This document shows positions 8,185-18,891 of a stretch of 64,000 nt of DNA, piece after piece. This DNA is from Sandaracinaceae bacterium. GTDB lineage: Bacteria > Myxococcota_A > Polyangia > Polyangiales > Sandaracinaceae. The stretch is from positions 1-64,000 of the forward strand of contig JAHBWG010000010.1 in the NCBI GenBank assembly GCA_019637095.1, in the 5' to 3' direction. Below the pieces are notes generated by a model. It was given only the letters and a program-made list of their open reading frames with translations. It was not told the origin of the DNA and did not search any database. Made by a program: the position numbers and the translations under genes. How positions within the stretch are numbered: the first letter of the stretch is position 1; each line of letters opens with the position of its first letter.

Positions 8185-9138
8185 GTGGCCCAAGACCCCC
8201 CCGAGCCGCTGGATCCGCGTCTCCAGCTCGCGTTGCCCGCGTTCGAGGGGCCTCTCGACTTGTTGCTCCACCTCATCCGCAAGCACGAGCTGGACATCCT
8301 CGACCTCCCGATCGCGTTCGTGACCGAGCGCTACCTCGGGTACCTGTCGATGATGGAGCACCTCGACCTCGACGTCGCGAGCGAGTACCTCGTGATGGCG
8401 GCGACGCTCGCGCACATCAAGAGCAAGATGCTCCTGCCGCAGGAGCCGCGCGATCAGGAGGACGACGAGCCCGAGGACGAGGTCGACCCGCGCGCCGAGC
8501 TCATCCGGCGCCTGCTCGAGTACCAGAAGTACAAGGTCGCGGCGGAGGCGCTCGGGGCGCGACCGCTCGCGGGGCGCGACGTGTTCGGCCGCGGGTCCGA
8601 GGCGCCGGTCGCCGGGGGGCCGGCGCCGCTGGCGTCGATGGGGATCTTCTCGCTGCTCGACGCCTTCTCGCGCGTCCTCGAGCGCGCGAACGCGGAGCTC
8701 GCGTTCGAGGTCAGCACCGACGGAGTGAGCATCCAGGACCGGATGCGACAGCTCGTCGAGATCCTGCGCGAGCGCCGGCAGGTCGAGTTCGAGGCGCTCT
8801 TCGAGGGGCAAGCCCGCGTCTACGACCTGGTCGTCACGTTCATGGCGATCCTGGAGATGGCCAAGCGCCGCCTCGTCGCCGTCTACCAGGCGGATCCGTA
8901 CTCGCCGATCCACCTGCGCTCGACGGTGGTCTCCGACGACGGCGTGGGGTCGCTCGACGACGTCGGTGGCGACGCGCGCGAGGACGACGACGCGGGCGAA
9001 GACACGACCGAGGAAGCGGTAGCGCCCGAGGACGACGACGCTGGCGAAGGCGCGCCCGAGGATGAAGAAGACGCGCCGAACGAGGCCGCGGCGCCCGAGG
9101 ACGACGGCGCCGGCGAGGGAGCGCCCGAGGAAGAATGA
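8185..9138 (+). CDS. scpA: Segregation and condensation protein A (kleisin)
   Basis: Bridges the SMC heads and binds ScpB in the bacterial condensin. The N-terminal kleisin helix region begins FEGPLDLLLHLI (residues 20-31) and is followed by the typical EYLVMAATLAHIKSKMLLP. The winged-helix C-terminal part is near residues 180-245. Family members are usually 240-260 residues; this one is 317, because after about residue 250 it carries an acidic low-complexity tail of Glu/Asp/Ala/Gly. GTG start, no Shine-Dalgarno. Its TGA overlaps the scpB ATG (ATGA), so the two are translationally coupled. Confidence 0.95.
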   Translation: MAQDPPEPLDPRLQLALPAFEGPLDLLLHLIRKHELDILDLPIAFVTERYLGYLSMMEHLDLDVASEYLVMAATLAHIKSKMLLPQEPRDQEDDEPEDEVDPRAELIRRLLEYQKYKVAAEALGARPLAGRDVFGRGSEAPVAGGPAPLASMGIFSLLDAFSRVLERANAELAFEVSTDGVSIQDRMRQLVEILRERRQVEFEALFEGQARVYDLVVTFMAILEMAKRRLVAVYQADPYSPIHLRSTVVSDDGVGSLDDVGGDAREDDDAGEDTTEEAVAPEDDDAGEGAPEDEEDAPNEAAAPEDDGAGEGAPEEE

Positions 9139-10442
9139 TCAGCGAAGTCGACACCGAGGAAGAGCCGCAGGGCGGCTCCCAGGAGGATCCCTCCGAAGAC
9201 GTCTCCGCGGAGCCGCGAGAGGACGCCGCGCCCGCAGACGCCGCGCCCGCAGACGCCGCGCCCGCAGACGCCGCGCCCGCAGACGCCGCGCCCGCAGACG
9301 CCGCGCCCGAGGACGCCGCGCCCGAGGATGCAAGCCCACATGACGACGACCTCGGCGCGCCCGCGGAGCGACCGGGGCCCGCGAAGGTGCAGCCCGCGTC
9401 GGTCAGCGCGGAGCACCTCGAGAGCGTGGTCGAGAGCCTGATCTTCGTGTCGGACAAGCCGGTCACCGCGCGCCGCCTCGCAGGGATCGCCAAGGCGTCG
9501 ACGGCCGAGGTGCGCGACGCGGTCGCGCGCCTGATGGAGCACTACGCGCCGCGCGGCATCGAGCTCGTGGAGCTCTCCGACGGCTACCAGTTCCGCTCCG
9601 CCGCGAAGAACGCGCCGTTCGTGCGCGACATCGTCGCGAAGAAGCCGGTGCGGCTGAGCCGCGCGCAGCTCGAGACGCTCGCGATCGCGGCGTACCGTCA
9701 GCCGCTCACCAAGCCGGAGCTCGAAGAGATCCGCGGGGTGGACTGCTCGAGCGCCTTGAAGGTGTTGCTCGAGCGCGGGCTGCTGAAGATCCTCGGCCGC
9801 AAGGAGGAGGCGGGACGGCCGCTCCTCTACGGCACATCGCAGGCGTTCCTGGAGCTCTTCGGCCTGAAGTCGCTCGAGGAGCTGCCCACCCTGCGGGAGT
9901 TCTCGGAGCTCACCGACGAGAGCAAGGCGCTGTTCGCGCGGCGGACCGGCGAGGACATCGAGTCGATCGGCGACATCGCGCTGCCCGAGGGCGCCAGCGG
10001 CGCCGAAGAGGACGGCGGAGACGAGGGCGCCCTCGACGGCGACGCCGGCCTCGGCGGCTCGTTCCGTGACGCGGTCGACGACGCGGACGAAGACGACGCG
10101 GACGAAGACGACGCGGACGAAGACGACGCGGACGAAGACGACGCGGACGAAGACGACGCGGACGAAGACGACGCGGACGAAGACGACGCGGACGAAGACG
10201 ACGCGGACGAAGACGACGCGGACGAAGACGACGCGGACGAAGACGACGCGGACGAAGACGACGCGGACGAAGACGACGCGGACGAAGACGACGCGGACGA
10301 AGACGACGCGGACGAAGACGACGCGGACGAAGACGACGCGGACGAAGACGACGCGGACGAAGACGACGCGGACGAAGACGACGCGGACGAAGACGACGCG
10401 GACGAAGACGACGCGGACGAAGACGACGCGGACGAGGAGTGA
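9135..10442 (+). CDS. scpB: Segregation and condensation protein B with repetitive acidic tails
   Basis: Partner of ScpA in the SMC-ScpAB condensin. The conserved double winged-helix core is at about residues 88-283 (EHLESVVESLIFVSDKPV, then LSRAQLETLAIAAYRQP, KPELEEIRGVD). Typical ScpB is about 200 residues; this is 435. Residues ~30-64 are seven copies of DAAPA/DAAPE, and residues 315-434 are 24 copies of the pentapeptide DDADE encoded by a nearly perfect 15-bp tandem repeat. The acidic tail adds at least 96 negative charges (Asp and Glu) and is probably disordered. The core is complete, so condensin function should be retained. The gene overlaps scpA by four bases. Confidence 0.95.
   Translation: MISEVDTEEEPQGGSQEDPSEDVSAEPREDAAPADAAPADAAPADAAPADAAPADAAPEDAAPEDASPHDDDLGAPAERPGPAKVQPASVSAEHLESVVESLIFVSDKPVTARRLAGIAKASTAEVRDAVARLMEHYAPRGIELVELSDGYQFRSAAKNAPFVRDIVAKKPVRLSRAQLETLAIAAYRQPLTKPELEEIRGVDCSSALKVLLERGLLKILGRKEEAGRPLLYGTSQAFLELFGLKSLEELPTLREFSELTDESKALFARRTGEDIESIGDIALPEGASGAEEDGGDEGALDGDAGLGGSFRDAVDDADEDDADEDDADEDDADEDDADEDDADEDDADEDDADEDDADEDDADEDDADEDDADEDDADEDDADEDDADEDDADEDDADEDDADEDDADEDDADEDDADEDDADEDDADEDDADEE
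9222..9326 (+). repeat. Seven 15-bp tandem repeats inside scpB (N-terminal)
   Basis: Seven contiguous units of the type GACGCCGCGCCCGCA coding DAAPA; the last two end in GAG (DAAPE). The repeat length is a multiple of three, so copy changes keep the frame. Confidence 0.9.
10077..10436 (+). repeat. Perfect 24-copy 15-bp minisatellite inside scpB (C-terminal)
   Basis: 24 contiguous copies of GACGACGCGGACGAA coding DDADE. The only difference seen is the final codon of the last unit (GAG for GAA). Such identity over 360 bp implies recent expansion or homogenisation by slippage or recombination. Confidence 0.95.
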
Positions 10443-10513
10443 GCGGCGGCGCATCGGGGGCCGCCGTGGTGGTGGTAGCGCGCTCCCCGAGGCGGTGATA
10501 CGCACCGCGCACG

Positions 10514-11445
<932 letters not shown>

Positions 11446-11449
<4 letters not shown>

Positions 11450-13494
11450 GCGCACAGACCTTCTTGCTCGAGATCGGCGTCGAGGAGCTCCCGGCGTCGT
11501 TCGTGGCGAGCGCGCTCGGCGCGATGCCGGCGCTCTTCGAGACCGAGCTCGCCCACGCGCGCATCGCCCACGGCGCGATCCGCGCGCTCGGGACGCCGCG
11601 CCGCCTGGCGCTCGCGGTCGGTGAGCTCGCAGACCGCCAGGCCGACCTCGCCGAGACGGTGATCGGGCCACCGGCGGCCGCGGCCTTCGAGCCGGACGGG
11701 ACGCCGAAGAAGGCGGCCGTCGGGTTCGCGCAGAAGCTCGGGATCCCCGTCGAGGCGCTCGCGATCGAAGAGACCGACAAGGGCCCGTACGTGGTCGGTC
11801 GGCGCGAGGCGATCGGCGGGTCCGCCGCGGACGTCCTGCCGGGCGCGATCGAGCGCCTCTTCGGGAAGATCCCGTTCCCGAAGTCGATGCGCTGGGGCGA
11901 GGGGGAGATCGCGTTCGGACGGCCGGTGCACTGGGTGGTGTGCTTGCACGGCGCAACGGTCGTGGACGTGACGCTCGCCGGCGCGCGGGCCGACCGGCGC
12001 TCGCGGGGCCACCGCTTCCTCGCGCCCGCGGAGGTGTCGCTCGCGCACGCCGACGAGTACCTCGACCGGCTGCGCGAGGCGCGCGTCCTCGCGGACCCCG
12101 AGGCGCGCGAGCGCGCGATGCGCGAGGCGCTCGAGGCGGCGGCGAGGGACGCCGGGGGCGCGATCGTCGAGGACGCCTTCCTCGTCGGCGAGAACCTCTC
12201 GATGGTCGAGGAGCCGCACGTGATCTGCGGCCACTTCGATCCGGCCTTCCTGGACCTGCCGCCCGCGGTGACGATCGGCGTGATGCGCGGGCACCAGCGC
12301 TACTTCGCGCTCGAGGGGCCAGGTGGCGAGCTCCTGCCCCGCTACCTCGCGGTCGTGAACACCGACCGGGCGCCGGCGATCATCACGCGGGGCAACGACC
12401 GCGTGCTGCGCGCGCGGCTCGCGGACGCGCGCTTCTTCGTGGAAGAGGATCGTGCGCGGGGGCTCGACGCGATGGCCGCGCAGCTCGATCAGGTGGTCTT
12501 CCAGGCCACGCTCGGGAGCGTCGGAGATCGCGTGCGGCGGCTGGTCCGCGCCGTCGGCGACGACCCCGTCGCGGCGGCGGCGGCGCGCCTCTCGAAGGCG
12601 GACCTCGCGAGCCTCGTCGTCGGCGAGTTCCCCGAGCTCCAGGGCAAGATGGGGCGCTTCTACGCCGAGTGCGCGGGGGTGGATCCCGCGGTCGCCCTCG
12701 CCATAGAGGAGCACTACCTCCCGCGCGGCGCGAGCGACGCGGTCCCCACGAGCGAGGCGGGCGCGCGGCTCGCGGCCGCGGAGCGCGCGGACGCGCTCGT
12801 GGGCTGCTTCGGGATCGGCCTGGTGCCGAGCGGATCGGCGGATCCGTACGCGCTGCGCCGCGCGGCGCTCGGGCTCGTGCGCATCGCGCTCGAGGGGCCC
12901 ATCGACGTCGACGTGCGCGCCGCCCTCGGCGCGGCGCACGACGCCTACGTCGCGCAGGAGAAGCCCGTCGCGCCCCGGGCCACCGTGCTCGGCGCGCTCG
13001 ACGAGTTCGTCCGGGGCCGCCTGCGCGCGCACCTCGCGGCGGAGCGCCCGGCCGATCTGGTCGACGCGTGCCTCGGGGCCTGGTCGGGCGGTTCGCTCCA
13101 CGACCTGCGCGCGCGGCTCGACGCGCTCGACGCGTTCCGGCGGCTGCCCGCGTACGAGGCGCTCGCGGTCGCGTTCAAGCGCGCCTACAACATCGCGAAG
13201 GACGTCGAGCCCGCGCCGCTCGACGCGGCGCTCCTCACCGAGGACGCGGAGCGCGCGCTCGCCGAGCGCTGGCACGTCGTGCGCGCGGAGGTCGAGGCGC
13301 GCGCGCTCGAGGGGGACTACCGCGCCGCGCTCTCGCTCGTGGCCGAAGAGCTGCGGGCGCCGATCGACCGCTTCTTCGAAGAGGTCTTCGTGATGGTCGA
13401 GGACGCGGCGGTGCGCGACAACCGCCTGCGGTTGCTCGGCGCCATCGCGCGCTCGCTGAGCGCCATCGCGCACTTCCACCTCCTGGCCGCATGA
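11446..13494 (+). CDS. glyS: Glycine--tRNA ligase beta subunit
   Basis: The beta subunit binds tRNA-Gly and is essential for the alpha2beta2 enzyme. 682 residues against about 690 in E. coli. It starts [13 protein letters not shown], the family hallmark, and contains [20 protein letters not shown] and a [10 protein letters not shown] segment. The C-terminal ~100 residues are the DALR-type anticodon-binding region with the FNIAKD-like sequence (here YNIAKD). GTG start at 11446 overlaps the glyQ stop; its own TGA overlaps the ATG of the PPDK-like gene. Confidence 0.97.
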
Positions 13495-15593
13495 TCCACC
13501 GCTTCGACGACCCCGCGCCGCTCGATCCGGGCTCCGCTGCGCGGTGGCTCGGCGGCAAGGGCGCGTCGCTCGTCGAGATGCGCCGGCTCGGGCTGCCCGT
13601 GCCGCCCGGCTTCATCTACTCGGTCGAGCTCTTCCGGACCCACGCGGCGCTCGGCGCGCTGCCCGAGGGCTTCGCCGACGGGCTGCGCGACGCGCTCGCG
13701 GAGGTCGAGGCGGCGGTCGGCGCGCGTTTCGGCGCGACGGATCGGCCCCTGCTGCTCGCCGTCCGCTCGGGAGGCGCGTCGTCGCTCCCCGGGATGCTCG
13801 AGACGGTGCTCGACGTCGGGGTCACTTCGGCGACGTTCGACGCGCTCGCCGCGCGCGGCGGATCGCGCTTCGCGCTCGACGTGCGGCGCCGGCTCGTCGA
13901 GTCGTACGCCTCGGTCGTGCTCGGCGTCCCGCGGGCCGGCTTCGCGGCGCTCGTCGGGCCGCGGGAGGTGACCTCGCTCGACGAGGGCTCGCTGCGCGCG
14001 CTGCTCGCCGACATGGACGAGCTCGTCCTGCACGAGGCTGGGGAGGGCATCCCGGACGACCCGTGGGCGCAGCTGCTCGGCGCGATCGAGGGCGTGCTCG
14101 CCTCGTGGAGCGCGCCGCGCGCCCACAAGTACCGCGAGGCGCACGGCATCGCGCACGACGAGGGGACCGCGGTGATCGTGCAGGCGATGGTCTTCGGCAA
14201 CCTCGACGCGCGCTCCGGCGCGGGCGTGATGTTCAGCCGCAACCCGTCGACCGGCGAGCACGCGCTCTTCGGCGAGTGGATCCACCGCGGCCAGGGCGAG
14301 GACGTCGTCGGCGGCCGGCAGACGCCGGCGCCGCTGACGACGGCGCAGGTCCGTCGCGGGATGGAGGACCACTCGCTCGAGGCGACGATGCCGGACGTCC
14401 TCTCGACGCTCGAGCCGCTCGCGGCGCGGCTCGAGGCGCACTTCGGCGACGTGGTCGACGTGGAGTTCGCGATCGAGTCCGGGGCGCTGTGGCTCTTGCA
14501 GTGCCGGAGCGCGAAGCGGACCGCGCGCGCGGCGGCGAGGATCGCCGTCGACATGCACCGCGAGGGCGTCTCGACCCGGCGTCAGGCGCTGCGACAGGTG
14601 AACGCGGCGAGCCTGCGGCAGCTCCTCACGCCGCGGCTGCCCGATCCCGAGGCGCTGGCCGCGCGCGGGCTCGGGCCCATCGCGCGCGGGCTCGCGGCGA
14701 GCCCCGGCGCGGCGGCGGGGCGGATCGTGCTCGACGCGGCCCAGGCCCGGGCGCTCGGCGACGCCGAGGGGCTCGTGCTCGTGCGCGCGGACACGAGCGC
14801 GGAGGACGTCGAGACGATGCGGAACGTCGGCGGCGTCCTGACCTCCGCCGGCGGCCTCACCTCGCACGCGGCCGTCGTGGCGCGCGCGATCGGCAAGCCG
14901 TGCGTGACCGGCGCGACCGGCTTGCACGTCGACTACGCCGGCCGCCGCGTGGTCGTGAAGGTGGGCGGACAGGTCCTCGCGGAGGGGGACCTCGTGACGA
15001 TCGACGGCGCGCGCGGGCTCGTCTACGCGGGCGCGGTCGACGTCGAGCCGGCGCCGGCGTCCGAGCACGTCGAGACGCTGCTCGCGTGGGCGGACGAGGC
15101 GCGGGAGGCGACGGTCCTCGCGGAGGTCGCGTCGGCGCGGCTCGCCGCGATCGGGCGGCGGTTCGGCAGCGACGGGATCGCAGCGATCGGCGCGCCGCCC
15201 GAGGCCCTCGCGGCGATCGTGGAGGCGGCGGGCGACGCGCCCGTCCTCGCGTCCTCGGCGGACGACGCCGCGGCCGCCGGGGCCCTCGGGGTGCTGCGGC
15301 CCGAACGCGATCAGCTCCTGGTCCCGGCGGAGGCCGTCGGCCGCATGCGCGCGCTGGCCGGGCCGAGCGGGCCCGCGATCTGGTCGGACGGGCCATGCGA
15401 CGACGCGGCGGGCGCCCTCGTCGCCTCGCTCGAGGAGCTCGCGGCGGTGCCCGTCGGGCTCCCGGTGGCCCTGCGCGCGACCCCCGCGGCGCGCGGGCTC
15501 CTCGACGCCGCGCTCGCCGGCCGCCGGCCCGTCGTCCTGCTCGTCGCGCCGCTCGACGTCCCGGTCGGCCGCCTGCTCGCGGGGCAAGCGTGA
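13491..15593 (+). CDS. Pyruvate phosphate dikinase-like protein lacking the PEP/pyruvate-binding barrel
   Basis: 700 residues; normal PPDK is about 870-900. The ATP-grasp domain is well kept (GGKGASLVEM near residue 19, VRSGGASSLPGMLETVLDVG, and FSRNPSTGEHALFGEW...GQGEDVVGG). The phosphohistidine swivel domain is intact with the catalytic His459 in GGLTSHAAVVARAIGKPCV. After about residue 525 the usual ~360-residue TIM-barrel that binds PEP/pyruvate is absent. In its place are ~175 Ala-rich residues without the arginine, glutamate and C-terminal catalytic Cys motifs of that domain. It could still move phosphate from ATP to His459, but the acceptor must differ, or it has become regulatory. Overlap with glyS (ATGA) puts it in the glyQS operon. 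Confidence 0.88.
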   Translation: MIHRFDDPAPLDPGSAARWLGGKGASLVEMRRLGLPVPPGFIYSVELFRTHAALGALPEGFADGLRDALAEVEAAVGARFGATDRPLLLAVRSGGASSLPGMLETVLDVGVTSATFDALAARGGSRFALDVRRRLVESYASVVLGVPRAGFAALVGPREVTSLDEGSLRALLADMDELVLHEAGEGIPDDPWAQLLGAIEGVLASWSAPRAHKYREAHGIAHDEGTAVIVQAMVFGNLDARSGAGVMFSRNPSTGEHALFGEWIHRGQGEDVVGGRQTPAPLTTAQVRRGMEDHSLEATMPDVLSTLEPLAARLEAHFGDVVDVEFAIESGALWLLQCRSAKRTARAAARIAVDMHREGVSTRRQALRQVNAASLRQLLTPRLPDPEALAARGLGPIARGLAASPGAAAGRIVLDAAQARALGDAEGLVLVRADTSAEDVETMRNVGGVLTSAGGLTSHAAVVARAIGKPCVTGATGLHVDYAGRRVVVKVGGQVLAEGDLVTIDGARGLVYAGAVDVEPAPASEHVETLLAWADEAREATVLAEVASARLAAIGRRFGSDGIAAIGAPPEALAAIVEAAGDAPVLASSADDAAAAGALGVLRPERDQLLVPAEAVGRMRALAGPSGPAIWSDGPCDDAAGALVASLEELAAVPVGLPVALRATPAARGLLDAALAGRRPVVLLVAPLDVPVGRLLAGQA

Positions 15594-15727
15594 GCCAAGC
15601 CCGCGCGGGGCGACGGAGTCTCTGCCCCTGCGGCGCCGCTGAAGCCGCGGTGAATCCCCAGAATGCTTGCTTTTCGCGCCCAGCAGGCGAACCATGAGGG
15701 ACCCACCGCGCGGGGGATGATGTTCCG

Positions 15728-17374
<1,647 letters not shown>

Positions 17375-17405
17375 GGCGCTGGAGGGGGCCGGTTCTCGAT
17401 CGCGC

Positions 17406-17437
17406 GGTCGAGCGCGACGATCCTCGATCGCTCGACC
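17406..17437 (+). terminator. Possible hairpin terminator after the PEGA kinase
   Basis: A 9-bp perfect stem (GGTCGAGCG 17406-17414 with CGCTCGACC 17429-17437) and a 14-nt loop, 31 bases past the kinase stop. There is no T-tract, so confidence is low. Confidence 0.3.
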
Positions 17438-17458
17438 CCCTTCGAGGCGATCCGGGCG

Positions 17459-17487
17459 TTGCTCGCCTCGGATCGGCCGACTAGGCT
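17459..17487 (+). promoter_or_regulatory. Promoter-like pair before the propeller lipoprotein
   Basis: TTGCTC (17459-17464), 17 nt, TAGGCT (17482-17487), then 10 nt to the ATG at 17498. No Shine-Dalgarno follows the -10-like box. Confidence 0.4.
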
Positions 17488-17497
17488 CCGCGTGCCC

Positions 17498-18883
17498 ATG
17501 GCCGACCGCCTCACGCCGGCGCTCCTCGCGCTGAGCCTCTGCGCCGCCTGCAACCTCGATCAGGCGGGGATCGATCCGCGACCCGCGACGATGAACTTCC
17601 CGGTCGCGGTCCGGCTCTACCAGCCGGATCCGACGATCCCCGCGTCGCACCTCTTCGTGGTCAACAGCAACTTCGACCTCCGGTTCAACACGGGGACGCT
17701 GCACGCGATCGATCTGCAGCGCGTGCGCGATCTCGTCGCCGGCCAGTGCGGAGGCGGCGGGACCGACTGCATGCTCGATCGGCTCACGTACGTCGAGGAC
17801 CCGACGGAGGGGGCGCACCCCGTGCTCAGCGACGAGGTGGGGATCGGCTCGCACGCGAGCGGCCTCGAGCTGCGGCCCGGCGATCACGGGCGCCTCTACC
17901 TCCCTTCGCGCACCTCGCGCGATCTGACCACGATCGACTTCGCGCCGAACGTCGGCTTCACGTGCGAGCAGAGCTACCGCGCGGCGGTGGACGAAGGAAC
18001 GCCCCGCTGGGAGGCGGGCGACGTGCCGCGCTGCGCGCGCTCGCGTCGCGTCACCCGGCGCGAGGGCGTGGCGAACGAGCGCGGGCTCGAGCTCGTCGGC
18101 GATCCGGTCGCGGCCGCCGTCGTGCGCTCGCGCGACATCGGGCCGGTCGACGTCGGGGACTTCCTGCTCGTCGCGCTCCGCGAGGGTCGCGTGGCGCTCT
18201 TCCTCGACGACGGCTCGGCGGCGGTGCCCGAGCTGCTGCACGTCGCCGAGGGGTTCCCGCAGAGCCTCGTGTCGCTGACGATGGAGCCCGGCCGCGCGAT
18301 CGGCTGGCTCACCTCCTCGACGACGAACGAGCTCGCGCGCGTCGGGATCGTCGTCGACCCCGGCGCCCCGGCGCGCTCGTTCGTCTACGACGCCGGCCGC
18401 CTGCGGCTCGGCGGCGTCGACGACGGCCAGGACACGCGCGACATGGTGTTCCATCCGCGCCGCTCCGACGTCGCGTTCATCCTCTCGCGCCGGCCCGAGT
18501 CGGTCATCGAGGTCGACCTCGTCCGCCGAGGCCTCACCCCGAGCGACCTCGGCCTGCGAGGTCTCTACGAGGTGGGCCGCGGCCCCTCGCGCCTCGCGAC
18601 CGCGGTGCTCGGCGATCGCACGTACGTCCTCGCGAGCTGCTTCGACGCGCAGCGCCTGTTCGTGTTCGATGTCGAGGTCGGCGCGCTGGTGTCGGTCATC
18701 GGCGGCTTCTCCGGTCCGTTCGAGCTCGTGATCGATGCGGCGGAGGAGCGCGCCTACCTCGTCGACTTCAGCATCTCGGTCGTGCGCGTGCTGGATCTCT
18801 CGCCGCTCGCGACGGGCGGCGTGCCCACCCTGATCGCCACGCTCGGCGTGCCGACCCCCGTGGTCAGCCTGACCGGTACGTGA
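17498..18883 (+). CDS. Lipoprotein with likely beta-propeller fold
   Basis: 461 residues from the ATG at 17498, which gives a lipoprotein signal peptide with lipobox near LCAAC (Cys 18). The mature protein has repeated segments pairing a hydrophobic strand with phrases such as HLFVVNSNFDLRFNTG, GRLYLPSRTSRDLTTIDF, RTYVLASCFDAQRLFVFD and RAYLVDFSISVVRVLDL. These resemble YVTN/surface-layer beta-propeller blades that track value and location. It has no enzymatic motif that I can see. It is followed after 8 bases by a second lipoprotein with the same style, so they form an operon and may make a surface complex. Confidence 0.8.
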   Translation: MADRLTPALLALSLCAACNLDQAGIDPRPATMNFPVAVRLYQPDPTIPASHLFVVNSNFDLRFNTGTLHAIDLQRVRDLVAGQCGGGGTDCMLDRLTYVEDPTEGAHPVLSDEVGIGSHASGLELRPGDHGRLYLPSRTSRDLTTIDFAPNVGFTCEQSYRAAVDEGTPRWEAGDVPRCARSRRVTRREGVANERGLELVGDPVAAAVVRSRDIGPVDVGDFLLVALREGRVALFLDDGSAAVPELLHVAEGFPQSLVSLTMEPGRAIGWLTSSTTNELARVGIVVDPGAPARSFVYDAGRLRLGGVDDGQDTRDMVFHPRRSDVAFILSRRPESVIEVDLVRRGLTPSDLGLRGLYEVGRGPSRLATAVLGDRTYVLASCFDAQRLFVFDVEVGALVSVIGGFSGPFELVIDAAEERAYLVDFSISVVRVLDLSPLATGGVPTLIATLGVPTPVVSLTGT

Positions 18884-18891
18884 GGAGCTCG

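Noticed and set aside
10077-10436. Possible CRISPR array
   Set aside because: The repeats are contiguous with no unique spacers, in coding frame, and 15 bp long; it is a tandem repeat.
8883-10505. Minus-strand open frame with repeated Val/Phe/Arg pentads
   Set aside because: Another reading of the same 15-bp tandem repeat; it covers scpA and scpB and has no family resemblance.
13491-15593. PPDK-like gene as a pseudogene
   Set aside because: The frame is open for all 700 codons, starts and stops are normal, and the catalytic His and ATP-grasp motifs are kept; a shortened but functional protein is the simpler reading.
13544-15697. Arg/Ala-rich plus-strand frame overlapping the PPDK-like gene
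   Set aside because: Out-of-frame shadow; the other frame carries the ATP-grasp and phosphohistidine motifs.
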